Positions 22,592-32,292 of a DNA stretch of 64,000 bases are shown piece by piece. How positions within the stretch are numbered: the stretch's first letter is position 1; each line of letters opens with the position of its first letter. The stretch spans positions 16,461-80,460 of the forward strand of contig JAGKSX010000068.1 in NCBI GenBank assembly GCA_018993155.1, given 5' to 3'. This DNA is from Hydrogenophaga sp. (GTDB lineage: Bacteria > Pseudomonadota > Gammaproteobacteria > Burkholderiales > Burkholderiaceae_C). The notes beneath the pieces are model-generated. The model searched no databases. It was not told the origin of the DNA and saw only the letters and a list, made by a program, of their open reading frames with translations. The position numbers and the translations under genes were made by a program.

Positions 22592-23599
22592 ATGAATATT
22601 GTGATCCTTGATGACTATCAGGACGCTGTGCGCAAACTGCGGTGTGCCGAGAAACTGGAGCCTTACCCGGCCAAAGTCTTCACCAACACGGTCAAGGGCG
22701 TGGGCCAGCTGTCCATCCGATTGCGCGATGCCGATGTGCTGGTCCTGATCCGGGAACGCACCGCCATCACCCGTCAGCTGGTTGAAAAACTCCCCCGCCT
22801 CAAACTCATTGCCCAGACCGGGCGCGTGGGCGGGCATGTGGACGTCAATGCCTGCACCGAGCGCGGCATCGCGGTGGCCGAAGGTGTGGGGTCACCCGTC
22901 TCCACCGCCGAGCTCACATGGGCCCTGATGCTTGCGGCCATGCGCCGCATCCCGCAATACGTCTCCAACCTCAAGCATGGCGCCTGGCAACAGGCCGGGC
23001 TGAAGGCTGCGGCCATGCCCGCCAATTTCGGCGTGGGCATGGTGCTGCGTGGCAAGACGCTGGGCATCTGGAGCTACGGCCGCATCGGGCAGATGGTGGC
23101 AGGTTACGGGCGGGCCTTCGGCATGCGCGTGGTCGTGTGGGGCAGCGAAGAAAGCCGTGCCCGCGCCGCGTCCGATGGTTTCGACGTGGCCCCCAGCAAG
23201 GCCGCCCTGTTTGAAACGGCCGACGTGCTGAGCCTGCATTTGCGGCTGAGCGAGACCAACGCGGGCTGTGTGACACCCGAAGACCTCGCGGCTATGAAGA
23301 CCTCCGCGCTGTTGGTCAACACCTCCCGCGCCGAGCTCATCCAGCCCGAGGCGCTGATCGCCGCACTGAACCGGGGACGCCCTGGCATGGCCGCGATCGA
23401 CGTGTTCGAATCCGAGCCCATCCTGCAAGGCCATGCCCTGTTGCGGCTCGAAAACTGCATCTGCACGCCCCACATCGGCTATGTCGAGCAGGACAGCTAC
23501 GAGATGTACTTCTCCTCCGCGTTCGACAACGTGGTCAACTACATCAAGGGCACACCGACCAATATCGTCAATCCAGGCGCGCTGCAGGTTCGACGCTGA
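22592..23599 (+). CDS. D-2-hydroxyacid dehydrogenase family protein
   Basis: 335 residues, NAD-dependent. Oxidises or reduces a 2-hydroxy/2-keto acid pair; the substrate is not evident. The nucleotide-binding loop reads GIWSYGRIGQMVAGYG (158-173), a variant of GxGxxG. The catalytic triad aligns as R246 (NTSRAEL), E275 (FESEP) and H294 (CTPHIGY). It may be related to SerA-like or glyoxylate/hydroxypyruvate reductases. It is monocistronic, closed by an 18-bp stem terminator shared with fimV. Confidence 0.88.
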   Translation: MNIVILDDYQDAVRKLRCAEKLEPYPAKVFTNTVKGVGQLSIRLRDADVLVLIRERTAITRQLVEKLPRLKLIAQTGRVGGHVDVNACTERGIAVAEGVGSPVSTAELTWALMLAAMRRIPQYVSNLKHGAWQQAGLKAAAMPANFGVGMVLRGKTLGIWSYGRIGQMVAGYGRAFGMRVVVWGSEESRARAASDGFDVAPSKAALFETADVLSLHLRLSETNAGCVTPEDLAAMKTSALLVNTSRAELIQPEALIAALNRGRPGMAAIDVFESEPILQGHALLRLENCICTPHIGYVEQDSYEMYFSSAFDNVVNYIKGTPTNIVNPGALQVRR

Positions 23600-23618
23600 T
23601 GACGGCGATCGACCTCAC

Positions 23619-23658
23619 CCCAGAAAAAACGCCGGTTGTCACCGGCGTTTTTTCTGGG
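23619..23658. terminator. Strong bidirectional terminator
   Basis: An 18-bp perfect stem starting CCCAGAAAAAACGCCGGT, with loop TGTC. The A-run and T-run within the arms make it functional for both convergent neighbours. Confidence 0.9.
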
Positions 23659-23669
23659 TACCAAGGGAG

Positions 23670-25793
23670 TCAGCGGTTGCCATCCGGCTTCGAGCCTGGT
23701 TCGTCGTCGGGTGGCATGAAGTCCAACACCTCGAAATCGATCAGGTTGCTCAGGGGCAGGTCCTGGGCGTCACCCGCCTTGGCGGTCGGCTCCACGGGCG
23801 GCGACACCTCTGGCAGCAAGGCCTCGAAGGCGGAGAACTCGGAGAGGTCGTTCAGGTTGATGTCCAGGCCCAGGTGGGACGACGCAGGCACCAGCACACC
23901 CAGGTCCATCGGCTGGGTGTTGCGGCCGCCAGCAGGCTCTTCAGCGACAGGGGGCTTCCTGCCGGCTGGCGAGCCCGGACGCCGACCGTCGGCCTTCAGC
24001 GGTTGCATGCTCGTGTGCCGGAATTCGCTGTGCTTTGCCGCAGGCGGATCGTCTCGCTTGATCAGCTCCTTGGCCATCGCGTGCAGCAGCAACAGCTCGC
24101 GGTACGCCTCGAGATCGAACACCTCGACTTCGTCGTCGCTGGCGTCCCGGAAGATCGACTCCTCGATCAGGTCCAGCACCCGGGGTTCGGGCCACAGCGA
24201 CTGAATGCGGCTGAAGGCCGTTTCGTAGGCCTCAAGGCCTCGGCCACCGTCCGTGTAGCGGTTGAAGGGCGGCGCGCCGGCATTGAAGACGTGGTTGAAC
24301 TCGTCGCGCAGGGCGTCGTAGTCTTCGCGACGCCCCAGGCGGTGATAAAGCTTGAACAGATCCAGGTAAGCGAGGGGGCTGGGCTCATGGCTCTCTGCCA
24401 GGTGGTTGCGCAGCACCTGGATGGCCTGTTCGTCCTCACCCAGAGACACGAAAAAGTCGGCCTGCTGCTGCACGTCGAACAGCTCTTCCGTGGCCACCGA
24501 ACGGGAGATGCCCAAGGCGCTCGGTGAAAAATCCCGACGGTCGCGCGATGGCAGCGCAGCCGCCGATTCCGGCTGTGCATCGCTCTTGCGCGCAGCGGCG
24601 CCATCAAGGGCCTGCAAATCGTCCAGCGACGAATCCTGGTCCAGGTGGAGGTCGAGTTCCACCCCGCCGGGTGCGGGTGCCGCCACCGTCGGGGCGCCCT
24701 GGCGCACGGGTTTGCGAAGCTGTGCCGGCATGGTTTTGTCTTCAGGCGTCGAGGACCACCACGCACGGGACGCCTCGGACCCGGCGTGGGCTGGACGGCG
24801 GCGCGACGCCATCAGCAGCGCCAGAAGCGTCAGCAACAGCAGCGCGCCCAGCAGGTACACCAGCCAGTTGCGGTAGCGCTGGTCACGCGCCTCGTTCAGC
24901 TGGGCGTTCAGCTCTCCAATGCTGTTCTGGCTCTGGGCGCGGGCGCTGCGCAATTGCTCGGTTTCCGCCTCCAGCGCCGCGAGTTTCCGGGCGTCCCGCA
25001 GGATGTCTTCCGGCGAGGCGCTGAGAGACTTCCAGAGCTGGCCGGCGGCGGCGCGGGCTTCTTCGGAGGTGGCGGGCTCACTCAGCAAGACGGGCGAGAG
25101 CTTGAGCGTCGGGTCGCGCTCGATGCCCGCATCCAGATCGATCGGGTCCAGCTGCAGGCGGGGCGCCGCAGGGGGTGCCGGTGGACGGCGCACGACACTG
25201 CTCGCACGGGGCGATGCAGAGGCACCCGGTTTCGCGGCGGGCTTGGGCGCAGGCCGTGCCGATGGCGAAGCCTCAGGCCCAGCCGCAACGGGTGGCCGAG
25301 CGCTGGCGGTGCCGCTCCCTACCGGGCTGCCGCCCGCGACACCGGGGCCCGCAGGCATGGAAGGTGCCTGCACCACCGCCGGGGGCGCCACGGCCACCGG
25401 GTTGTTGGACCGGTCGACCGATGCCATCGGCTCGTTGAGCGGGTCGGCCAGCAGCACGAAGCGGCGGGTGAAGGCGGTGCCGCAGCCGGCACGCACGTAC
25501 AAGGTGACGATGGGTTCGTTGATGGGCTGCCGGGTCTGGATGCGCACCGAGGACTCGGTCTCGGCTTTCTGGGGCGTGCTGCGAACCAGACCGGGCGACA
25601 CTTGCGTGTCGCCAAAGAAGACATCCGCATTGAGGCACTGGTTGGCAAGATCCTCACCCGGAGCGAGAAGAACCTGGACCCGGACATCGAGAGGTTGTCC
25701 GATGACAGCTGCACCGCTGTGCCGCCCCAGCGTGGCCGCCGAACTGCCCAGCGCAGTTAATAGCAAAATACAGCCTGTCCATGTCTGGCGCAC
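23670..25793 (-). CDS. FimV-like type IV pilus assembly / polar hub protein
   Basis: 707 residues. A signal peptide (1-19) precedes a FimV-type N-terminal beta domain (about 20-120). A long Pro/Ala/Ser-rich linker (about 130-215) and a coiled-coil (250-305, with EAETEQLRSARAQSQNSIGE) follow. One transmembrane helix lies at about 310-332 (LLGALLLLTLLALLMA), and the cytoplasmic tail is acidic and ends in a short FimV-like block. FimV/HubP proteins organise type IV pili and polar proteins. No LysM domain is visible. The start is a GTG at 25793 with GAAGGG 8 bases upstream. Confidence 0.75.
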   Translation of the reverse strand: MRQTWTGCILLLTALGSSAATLGRHSGAAVIGQPLDVRVQVLLAPGEDLANQCLNADVFFGDTQVSPGLVRSTPQKAETESSVRIQTRQPINEPIVTLYVRAGCGTAFTRRFVLLADPLNEPMASVDRSNNPVAVAPPAVVQAPSMPAGPGVAGGSPVGSGTASARPPVAAGPEASPSARPAPKPAAKPGASASPRASSVVRRPPAPPAAPRLQLDPIDLDAGIERDPTLKLSPVLLSEPATSEEARAAAGQLWKSLSASPEDILRDARKLAALEAETEQLRSARAQSQNSIGELNAQLNEARDQRYRNWLVYLLGALLLLTLLALLMASRRRPAHAGSEASRAWWSSTPEDKTMPAQLRKPVRQGAPTVAAPAPGGVELDLHLDQDSSLDDLQALDGAAARKSDAQPESAAALPSRDRRDFSPSALGISRSVATEELFDVQQQADFFVSLGEDEQAIQVLRNHLAESHEPSPLAYLDLFKLYHRLGRREDYDALRDEFNHVFNAGAPPFNRYTDGGRGLEAYETAFSRIQSLWPEPRVLDLIEESIFRDASDDEVEVFDLEAYRELLLLHAMAKELIKRDDPPAAKHSEFRHTSMQPLKADGRRPGSPAGRKPPVAEEPAGGRNTQPMDLGVLVPASSHLGLDINLNDLSEFSAFEALLPEVSPPVEPTAKAGDAQDLPLSNLIDFEVLDFMPPDDEPGSKPDGNR

Positions 25794-25869
25794 GTTGGAA
25801 GCCCTTCGTTCTTTCGTTGGATCATTTTGTCATAGCTCCAGGCACCCTCATTCCAAATACAACACACTT

Positions 25870-27390
25870 ATGCAACCCATATTTCTTCATACGGGCATCG
25901 TCGGGACCGGTGCCATGGGCCGCGGCATTGCCCAGATGGCGGCCCAGGCCGGCAGCCAGGTCTGGCTCTTCGACGTACAAGCCGGCGCGGCGGAGGCGGC
26001 CCGCGCCGCCCTTCAAGGCACCTGGCAGACGCTGGTGGGCAAGAACCGCATGGAGGCCAGCCAGATGGAAGACTGCCTGGCACGGGTACACCTGGCCGGC
26101 GCGCTGACCGACCTCGCGCCCTGCGATCTGGTGGTGGAAGCCATCGTCGAACGGCTCGACGTCAAGCAACGCCTGTTTGCCGATCTCGAAGCCATCGTCC
26201 AACCCGATGCGGTGCTGGCCACCAACACCTCGTCGCTCTCGGTCACCTCGATCGGCGCCGCGCTCAAGCGCCCGGCCCAACTCGCTGGCTACCACTTCTT
26301 CAACCCGGTGCCCCTGATGAAGGTGGTCGAGGTCATTGCCGGCCTCAAGACCAGCGCCACGGTCTGCCAGCGCCTGACGGACTACACCCGCCAGTTCGGC
26401 CACACGCCGGTGTCGGCACAAGACACGCCGGGCTTCATCGTCAACCACGCCGGCCGCGGCTACGGCACCGAAGCTCTGCGCGTGGTGGGCGAACGCGTGG
26501 CCGATTTCGCCACCATCGACCGCATCCTCAAGGACCAGATGGGCTTCAAGCTCGGCCCGTTCGAACTGATGGACCTGACGGCGCTGGACGTGTCGCACCC
26601 CGTGATGGAGTCGATCTACCACCAGTATTTCGAGGAGCCGCGCTACCGCCCCAGCGTGATCACCGCCCAGCGTCTGGCTGGGGGCGTGGTGGGCAAGAAG
26701 GTCGGCGAAGGCTTCTATGCCTACGACAAGGGCGTGGCCCAGGTGCCGGCCGACGTGGCCGCGCCAACCGTGGCGGAACTGCCACCGATCTGGGTCTCGC
26801 CCAAGGCCGCGCGCCGGGCGGAGCTCTATCAGCTGCTCAAGGACCTGGGCGCGCAGATCGAGACAGCCGCTGCACCGTCGGCCGCCGCGCTCATCCTGGT
26901 CGCGCCGCTGGGCCTGGACGTGACCACGCTGGCCGCCGTGGAACGCCTGGACGCGTCGCGCACCGTGGGCATCGACATGATGCTCGACGACGCCTCCACC
27001 CGCCGCCGCGTGCTGGCCACCAACCCCGCCACCCGGGCCGACATGCGCGACGCCGCTCACGCCCTGTTCGCCAGCGACGGCAAGGCCGTGAGCGTGGTGC
27101 GCGACAGCGGTGGTTTCGTCACGCAGCGCGTGGTGGCCACCATCGTCAACATCGCGGCCGACATGTGCCAGCAGGGCATCTGCTCGCCAGCCGACCTGGA
27201 CGTGGCGGTCACGCTCGGCCTGGGCTACCCGATGGGACCGCTGGCGATGGGCGACCGCATCGGTCCCACCAACGTGCTGGAGGTCCTGTTCAACCTGCAG
27301 ACGGTGTATGGCGACCCGCGTTACCGCCCTTCCCCCTGGCTGCGCCGCCGTGGCGCGCTGGGCCTGAGCCTGACGCACGAAGAAGCGTGA
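25870..27390 (+). CDS. 3-hydroxyacyl-CoA dehydrogenase (PaaH-like, two C-terminal domains)
   Basis: 506 residues. NAD-binding Rossmann loop GIVGTGAMGRGIAQ is at 9-22. The catalytic HFFNPVPLMKVVEV segment is near 140-156. A first C-terminal dehydrogenase domain is followed by a second one (about 400-506, with DSGGFVTQRVVATIVNIAAD). That layout matches PaaH/PaaC-type enzymes, which oxidise 3-hydroxyacyl-CoA or 3-hydroxyadipyl-CoA. The ATG at 25870 starts 76 bp from the divergent fimV start. It is followed 26 bp later by an enoyl-CoA hydratase gene, which would supply its substrate. Confidence 0.9.
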   Translation: MQPIFLHTGIVGTGAMGRGIAQMAAQAGSQVWLFDVQAGAAEAARAALQGTWQTLVGKNRMEASQMEDCLARVHLAGALTDLAPCDLVVEAIVERLDVKQRLFADLEAIVQPDAVLATNTSSLSVTSIGAALKRPAQLAGYHFFNPVPLMKVVEVIAGLKTSATVCQRLTDYTRQFGHTPVSAQDTPGFIVNHAGRGYGTEALRVVGERVADFATIDRILKDQMGFKLGPFELMDLTALDVSHPVMESIYHQYFEEPRYRPSVITAQRLAGGVVGKKVGEGFYAYDKGVAQVPADVAAPTVAELPPIWVSPKAARRAELYQLLKDLGAQIETAAAPSAAALILVAPLGLDVTTLAAVERLDASRTVGIDMMLDDASTRRRVLATNPATRADMRDAAHALFASDGKAVSVVRDSGGFVTQRVVATIVNIAADMCQQGICSPADLDVAVTLGLGYPMGPLAMGDRIGPTNVLEVLFNLQTVYGDPRYRPSPWLRRRGALGLSLTHEEA

Positions 27391-27416
27391 ATCCCGACCG
27401 CAAGGACCGACACCGC

Positions 27417-28196
27417 ATGACCGCCAGCCTCAAGAGCCACAGCCATGGCCAGACCATGGTGCTGACCATCAGCAACCCGGAACACCGCAACGCCCTCGGC
27501 CCCGACATGTACGCCGCTGGCGTGGAAGCGCTCAACGTGGCCGAAAGCAGCCCCGATGTGCGCAGCGTGGTGCTCACGGGCGAGGGCGCGCACTTCTGTG
27601 CCGGCGGCAACCTGCAGCGGCTGCTGGCCAACCGGCAGCAGCCGCCCGAGGTGCAGGCGCAGAGCATCGAGGGTTTGCACAACTGGATCGAGACCATCCG
27701 CGCCTTCCCCAAGCCCGTGGTGGCGGCCGTGGAAGGCGCGTGCGCCGGTGCCGGTTTTTCGCTGGCGCTTGCCTGCGATTTGGTGATCGCCGCGCAGAAC
27801 AGCGTGTTCGCGATGTCGTACAGCAGCGTGGGCCTGTCGCCCGACGGCGGGGCCACCTGGAGCCTGATGCGCGCCCTGCCCCGGGCCACGGCGCTGCAGT
27901 TGCTGTTGTGCGGTGAACGCATCGGCGCCGAGCGGCTGCAGCAACTGGGCGTCATCACCCAGACCAGCACGCCAGGGGAAGCGCTGCACGACGCGCTGAC
28001 GCTGTGCGAACGCCTCAATGCGCGCGCGCCCAACGCGCTCAGCAGCATCAAGGAACTCGCCAACGACGCCCCGACAGTCACCCTGCACGCGCAGCTTTCG
28101 GCCGAGCGCGATCATTTCGTGCGCAACCTGCACCACGCCAACGCAGGCGAAGGCATCACGGCCTTCATGGAAAAGCGGGCCGCCAACTACCGTTGA
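27417..28196 (+). CDS. Enoyl-CoA hydratase/isomerase family protein
   Basis: 259 residues of the crotonase fold. The first oxyanion-hole segment GEGAHFCAGGNLQRL is at about 57-71, and the second, AVEGACAGAGFSLALACD, at about 104-121. The position of the usual second catalytic Glu is taken by SSVGLSPDGGATW, which resembles isomerase-like members, so hydratase versus isomerase activity is open. It lies directly behind the 3-hydroxyacyl-CoA dehydrogenase in the same beta-oxidation group. Confidence 0.88.
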   Translation: MTASLKSHSHGQTMVLTISNPEHRNALGPDMYAAGVEALNVAESSPDVRSVVLTGEGAHFCAGGNLQRLLANRQQPPEVQAQSIEGLHNWIETIRAFPKPVVAAVEGACAGAGFSLALACDLVIAAQNSVFAMSYSSVGLSPDGGATWSLMRALPRATALQLLLCGERIGAERLQQLGVITQTSTPGEALHDALTLCERLNARAPNALSSIKELANDAPTVTLHAQLSAERDHFVRNLHHANAGEGITAFMEKRAANYR

Positions 28197-28281
28197 CGCG
28201 GTCTGCGCGCATACCCTGATCTGTCCGCCGCGTCCCAGTGGCGACAATGAAGGCCACCCTCAGTCACTCAAAAGACAGCCC

Positions 28282-29001
28282 ATGGACGAACCGATTCTGA
28301 CAATGGAAGAACGCGAGGCGATCAACAACGGTCGCTGGTTCAGCAGCCTCTCACCTTCCCTGCGTCACGACATCCTCCGATGCGCCCACGTCAAGCGATT
28401 CAAGGACGGCGACCTCATCGTCGCACGCGGCGACCCACCGACCGAATGGTCGGCGGTCGCCCGTGGGGCGGTGCGCGTCAGTTCGACTTCGCTCTCGGGC
28501 AAGCAGATCACGCTGACCTACGTGGAGCCCGGGGTGTGGTTCGGCGATGTGGCCATGTTCGACGGCGACCAGCGCACGCACGATGCCTACGCGCATGGCG
28601 CCACCACCTTGCTGTGCGTGGCGCGCACCGATTTCCAGAAGATCCTGGCCGCGCATGTGGAGCTGTACGAAGCGCTCATGCGACTGCAGGCGCGGCGCAT
28701 CCGCACGCTGTTCGGCCTGGTGGAAGACCTCAACACCCTGCCCCTGCGCGCGCGGCTGGCCAAACAGCTGCTGCACCTGGTGCGCAGCTACGGCGTGCCC
28801 TGCCTGGCCGACGGCAGCGAAATGCGCATCGGCCTGCAACTCGCGCAGGAGGAACTGGCGCAACTGCTGGGCGCCTCGCGGCAGCGCGTGAACCAGGAGC
28901 TCAAGTCGATGGAGCGCGAGGACGCGATCCGCATCGAACAAGGCGGTGTGGTGGTGCGCAACCGCGACATGCTCATGCGCATCGCCGAAGCCGAGTCCTG
29001 A
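28282..29001 (+). CDS. Crp/Fnr family transcriptional regulator
   Basis: 239 residues. A cyclic-nucleotide-binding-like beta-roll domain (about 20-140) contains PGVWFGDVAMFDG. A C-terminal winged helix (about 155-230) has the recognition-helix region LAQLLGASRQRVNQELKSME. There are no N-terminal Fe-S cysteines of the Fnr type. It is placed between beta-oxidation genes and an ACAD11-like pair in the same orientation, so it plausibly controls this acyl-CoA cluster; the effector is unknown. Confidence 0.88.
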   Translation: MDEPILTMEEREAINNGRWFSSLSPSLRHDILRCAHVKRFKDGDLIVARGDPPTEWSAVARGAVRVSSTSLSGKQITLTYVEPGVWFGDVAMFDGDQRTHDAYAHGATTLLCVARTDFQKILAAHVELYEALMRLQARRIRTLFGLVEDLNTLPLRARLAKQLLHLVRSYGVPCLADGSEMRIGLQLAQEELAQLLGASRQRVNQELKSMEREDAIRIEQGGVVVRNRDMLMRIAEAES

Positions 29002-29065
29002 CCCCGGCGTTGTCGCCACTGCTGCTTCAGGCCCGTCAACCCACAACGGCCTTGAGCCGCACACC

Positions 29066-30151
29066 ATGAGCGACACTCAGAATTTCGTCGGCACCCGGCC
29101 CGTTGCGGCACAACACACCTTCGACGTCCCGGCCCTCGAACGCTGGCTGACAGACCGGCTGCCGGGCTTCGCCGGCCCGCTCTCGGTGGAGATGTTCAAG
29201 GGCGGCCAGTCCAACCCCACCTACAAGCTCATCACGCCGCAACGCGCCTACGTGATGCGGGCCAAGCCCGGGCCCGTGGCCAAGCTGCTGCCCTCGGCCC
29301 ATGCGATCGAGCGTGAGTTCCGCGTGATGAGCGCGCTGCACGGCACGGGTGTGCCGGTGGCGCGGATGCACGTGCTGTGCGAAGACGAATCGGTGATCGG
29401 CCGGGCCTTCTACGTCATGGAGTGCGTGGACGGGCGCGTGCTCTGGGAACAGTCGCTGCCCGGCATGGACCGCGCGCAACGCGCCGCCCTCTACGACGAG
29501 ATGAACCGCGTCATGGCAGCGCTGCACACCGTCAAGCCCGACGCGATCGGCCTGGCCGACTATGGCAAGCCCGGCAACTATTTCGAGCGCCAGATCGGCC
29601 GCTGGAGCAAGCAGTACCAGGCCTCCATCACGCAGCCCATCCCGGAGATGGACCGCCTCATGGAATGGCTTCCACAGAACATCCCGGCCATGGCGCGCGA
29701 CGAGTCCATGGTGTCGGTGGTGCATGGCGACTTCCGCCTCGACAACCTGATGTTCCACGCCACCGAGCCGCGCGTGCTCGCCGTGCTCGACTGGGAACTC
29801 TCGACGCTGGGCCACCCGCTGGCCGATTTCAGCTACCACTGCATGTCCTGGCACATCCCGCCCGGCATGTTCCGCGGCATCCAGGGGCTGGACCTGGCCG
29901 AGCTGGGCATCCCTTCCGAAGACGCCTACATCTCGCGCTACTGCGAACGCACCGGTATCGCCAGCCCCGGGCAGCTCAAGGCGGACTGGAACTTCTACCT
30001 CGCCTACAACATGTTCCGCCTCGCGGCCATCCTGCAGGGCATTGCCAAGCGGGTGGAAACCGGCACCGCGTCCAACGAACAGGCGGTGAAATCCGCCGCC
30101 GGCGCCCGCCCCCTGGCCGAGATGGCCTGGGGGTTTGCCAGCGCCCGCTGA
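29066..30151 (+). CDS. APH-family phosphotransferase, ACAD10/11-kinase-like
   Basis: 361 residues. It carries the aminoglycoside-phosphotransferase/choline-kinase fold: a Gly-rich nucleotide loop FKGGQSNPTYKL, catalytic VHGDFRLDNLMFH (about 222-234) and the metal-binding DWELSTLGHPLAD. The closest functional family I know is the kinase domain of ACAD10/11 and LvaA, which phosphorylates 4-hydroxyacyl-CoAs. The acyl-CoA dehydrogenase gene starts 39 bp downstream, the arrangement expected of a split ACAD11. It is not an antibiotic-resistance gene by context. Confidence 0.85.
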   Translation: MSDTQNFVGTRPVAAQHTFDVPALERWLTDRLPGFAGPLSVEMFKGGQSNPTYKLITPQRAYVMRAKPGPVAKLLPSAHAIEREFRVMSALHGTGVPVARMHVLCEDESVIGRAFYVMECVDGRVLWEQSLPGMDRAQRAALYDEMNRVMAALHTVKPDAIGLADYGKPGNYFERQIGRWSKQYQASITQPIPEMDRLMEWLPQNIPAMARDESMVSVVHGDFRLDNLMFHATEPRVLAVLDWELSTLGHPLADFSYHCMSWHIPPGMFRGIQGLDLAELGIPSEDAYISRYCERTGIASPGQLKADWNFYLAYNMFRLAAILQGIAKRVETGTASNEQAVKSAAGARPLAEMAWGFASAR

Positions 30152-30190
30152 ACCCCTTCACGCCCACACCCTTTTTCCACTGGAGCCAAG

Positions 30191-31450
30191 ATGAATTTCG
30201 ACTACACCGACAAGGTCAAGGACATGCGCGAGCGTTTGCTGGCGTTCATGGACGAGCACATCTACCCCAACGAAGCGCGCTTCTTCGCCGAGATCGCCGC
30301 CAACCGCGCCAAGGGCAACCCCTGGCTGCCCACCACGATCATCGAGGAACTCAAGCCCAAGGCGCTCAAGGCCGGCCTGTGGAACCTGTTCCTGCCGCGC
30401 AGCCCGCGCGCGCCGCAGGGCCTGTCCAACCTCGAATACGCGCCCATGTGCGAGATCATGGGCCGCGTGCCCTTCGCGGCCGAGGTCTTCAACTGCTCGG
30501 CCCCCGACACCGGCAACATGGAAACCTTCGAGCGCTACGCCAGCGAAGAGCTCAAGGACGAGTGGCTGGAGCCGCTGCTGCGCGGCGAGATCCGCTCGGC
30601 CTTCCTGATGACCGAACCCGAGGTCGCCTCGTCGGACGCCACCAACATCCAGTGCCGCATCGAGCGCGACGGCGACCACTACGTCATCAACGGGCGCAAG
30701 TGGTGGTCCTCCGGCGCCGGTGACCCGCGCTGCGCGGTCTACATCGTGATGGGCAAGACCAACCCCGAAGCGCCGCGCCACTCGCAACAGTCCATGATCA
30801 TCGTGCCGGCCAACAGCAAAGGCATCACCGTGGTGCGGCCGCTGTCGGTGTTCGGCTACGACGACGCACCGCACGGCCACATGGAAGTGGTGCTCAAGGA
30901 CGTGCGCGTGCCGGTGGGCAACATCCTGCTCGGCGAAGGCCGGGGGTTCGAGATCGCGCAAGGCCGCCTCGGCCCGGGCCGCATCCATCACTGCATGCGC
31001 TCCATCGGCGCGGCCGAGCGCGCGCTGGAGCTGATGTGCAAGCGCCTGAACAGCCGCGTGGCCTTCGGCAAGCCGGTGTCGGCCCAATCGGTCTGGCACG
31101 AGCGCATCGCCGATGCGCGCTGCCGCATCGAAATGGCGCGCCTGCTCACGCTCAAGGCGGCCTACATGATGGACACCGTCGGCAACAAGGTGGCCAAGGC
31201 CGAAATCGCCATGATCAAGGTGGTGGCGCCCAACATGGCCTGCGACATCATCGACATGGCCATCCAGGCCCATGGCGGCGGCGGCGTGAGCGACGATTTC
31301 CCACTGGCCTACGCCTACGCCGGCCAGCGCACCCTGCGCCTGGCCGACGGCCCCGACGAGGTGCACCGCCAGTCCATCGCCAAGCTGGAACTGGCCAAGC
31401 ACATGCTGGTGAAGACCGAGGTCGAGATGCCTGTCACGCGCGGTTTCTGA
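30191..31450 (+). CDS. Acyl-CoA dehydrogenase (ACAD10/11-like)
   Basis: 419-residue flavoprotein. It has FAD/substrate blocks [15 protein letters not shown] (about 138-152) and [14 protein letters not shown], and the C-terminal four-helix region with [19 protein letters not shown]. Dehydrogenates an acyl-CoA, passing electrons to ETF. A clean GGAG ribosome site stands 5 bases before the ATG. Pairing with the upstream kinase gene suggests that 4-hydroxy- (phospho-) acyl-CoAs are processed to enter beta-oxidation. Confidence 0.92.
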   Translation: MNFDYTDKVKDMRERLLAFMDEHIYPNEARFFAEIAANRAKGNPWLPTTIIEELKPKALKAGLWNLFLPRSPRAPQGLSNLEYAPMCEIMGRVPFAAEVFNCSAPDTGNMETFERYASEELKDEWLEPLLRGEIRSAFLMTEPEVASSDATNIQCRIERDGDHYVINGRKWWSSGAGDPRCAVYIVMGKTNPEAPRHSQQSMIIVPANSKGITVVRPLSVFGYDDAPHGHMEVVLKDVRVPVGNILLGEGRGFEIAQGRLGPGRIHHCMRSIGAAERALELMCKRLNSRVAFGKPVSAQSVWHERIADARCRIEMARLLTLKAAYMMDTVGNKVAKAEIAMIKVVAPNMACDIIDMAIQAHGGGGVSDDFPLAYAYAGQRTLRLADGPDEVHRQSIAKLELAKHMLVKTEVEMPVTRGF

Positions 31451-31540
31451 GCCGGCATGCCGGGAGGGTGAGCACGGGTTTTTGAATTCCCGTAGAGTGG
31501 CCTGCTCCTCAGCCACCCTCCCGCAAGAAAGGCAAGTTCC
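31451..31540 (+). promoter_or_regulatory. Structured leader between acyl-CoA dehydrogenase and GST genes
   Basis: The perfect palindrome CCGGCATGCCGG (31452-31463) overlaps CGGGAGGGTG (31461-31470), which is fully complementary to CACCCTCCCG (31514-31523). Between them, ACGGG/CCCGT can form a local hairpin. GTGGC (31497-31501) can alternatively pair with GCCAC (31512-31516), competing with the outer stem. No T-run terminator is visible. Confidence 0.4.
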
Positions 31541-32245
31541 ATGATCGACGTCCACTCCTGGCCAACCCCCAATGGACACAAGGTTCACATCATGCTGGAG
31601 GAGTGTGGACTGCGGCTCGGCCGGGACTGGCGGGTCCACCCCGTCAACATCGGCAAGGGCGATCAGTTCGAACCGGCCTTTCTCAAGATCAGCCCGAACA
31701 ACAAGATTCCGGCACTGGTCGACCCCGACGGTCCCGATGGCCAGCCCATCAGCCTGTTCGAGTCGGGCGCGATCCTGCTCTACCTCGCGGCCAAGACTGG
31801 CAAGTTCCTGCCCAAGAGCGACCGCGCCAAGTTCAAGGTGCTGGAGTGGCTGATGTTCCAGATGGGCGGTGTGGGCCCCATGCTCGGCCAGAACCACCAC
31901 TTCCGGCAGTACGCGCCCGAAAAGATCGGCTATGCCATCGATCGCTACACCAACGAAGCCAGGCGGCTCTACGGCGTCATGGACCGGCAGCTCGAGGCGC
32001 AGAAGTTCATCGCCGGCAACCAGTACAGCATCGCCGACATCGCGATCTTCCCCTGGCTGCGCAATTGGCAGAACCAGGGCATCGACTGGGCCGACTTCCC
32101 GCACCTGAAACAGTGGTTCGACACCATTGCGGCCCGCCCCGCGGTGCAACGCGGCGTGGCGGTGCTGGCCGACGCGCGCAAACCGATCACCGATGACCAG
32201 TCGCGCGAAGTGCTGTTTGGCAAGACGCAATACGAAAAACGCTGA
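31541..32245 (+). CDS. Glutathione S-transferase family protein (YfcG/YghU-like)
   Basis: 234 residues. The N-terminal thioredoxin-like domain begins SWPTPNGHKVHIMLEE, with the Thr-Pro-Asn glutathione-site pattern of the Nu class (YfcG). NNKIPALVD has the cis-proline and LFESGAILLYLA the gamma-glutamyl site. The C-terminal helical domain includes SIADIAIFPWL. Nu-class enzymes act mainly as disulfide reductases or peroxidases with glutathione. AAAGG lies before the ATG, within a structured leader. Confidence 0.92.
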   Translation: MIDVHSWPTPNGHKVHIMLEECGLRLGRDWRVHPVNIGKGDQFEPAFLKISPNNKIPALVDPDGPDGQPISLFESGAILLYLAAKTGKFLPKSDRAKFKVLEWLMFQMGGVGPMLGQNHHFRQYAPEKIGYAIDRYTNEARRLYGVMDRQLEAQKFIAGNQYSIADIAIFPWLRNWQNQGIDWADFPHLKQWFDTIAARPAVQRGVAVLADARKPITDDQSREVLFGKTQYEKR

Positions 32246-32292
32246 GCCCGGCCGGAACACCGCGTTTCAGCAGGTACAATTCGCCGCTTAGT

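Noticed and set aside
29066-30151. Antibiotic-resistance phosphotransferase
   Set aside because: The APH fold is shared, but the neighbouring acyl-CoA dehydrogenase and beta-oxidation genes point to acyl-CoA metabolism.
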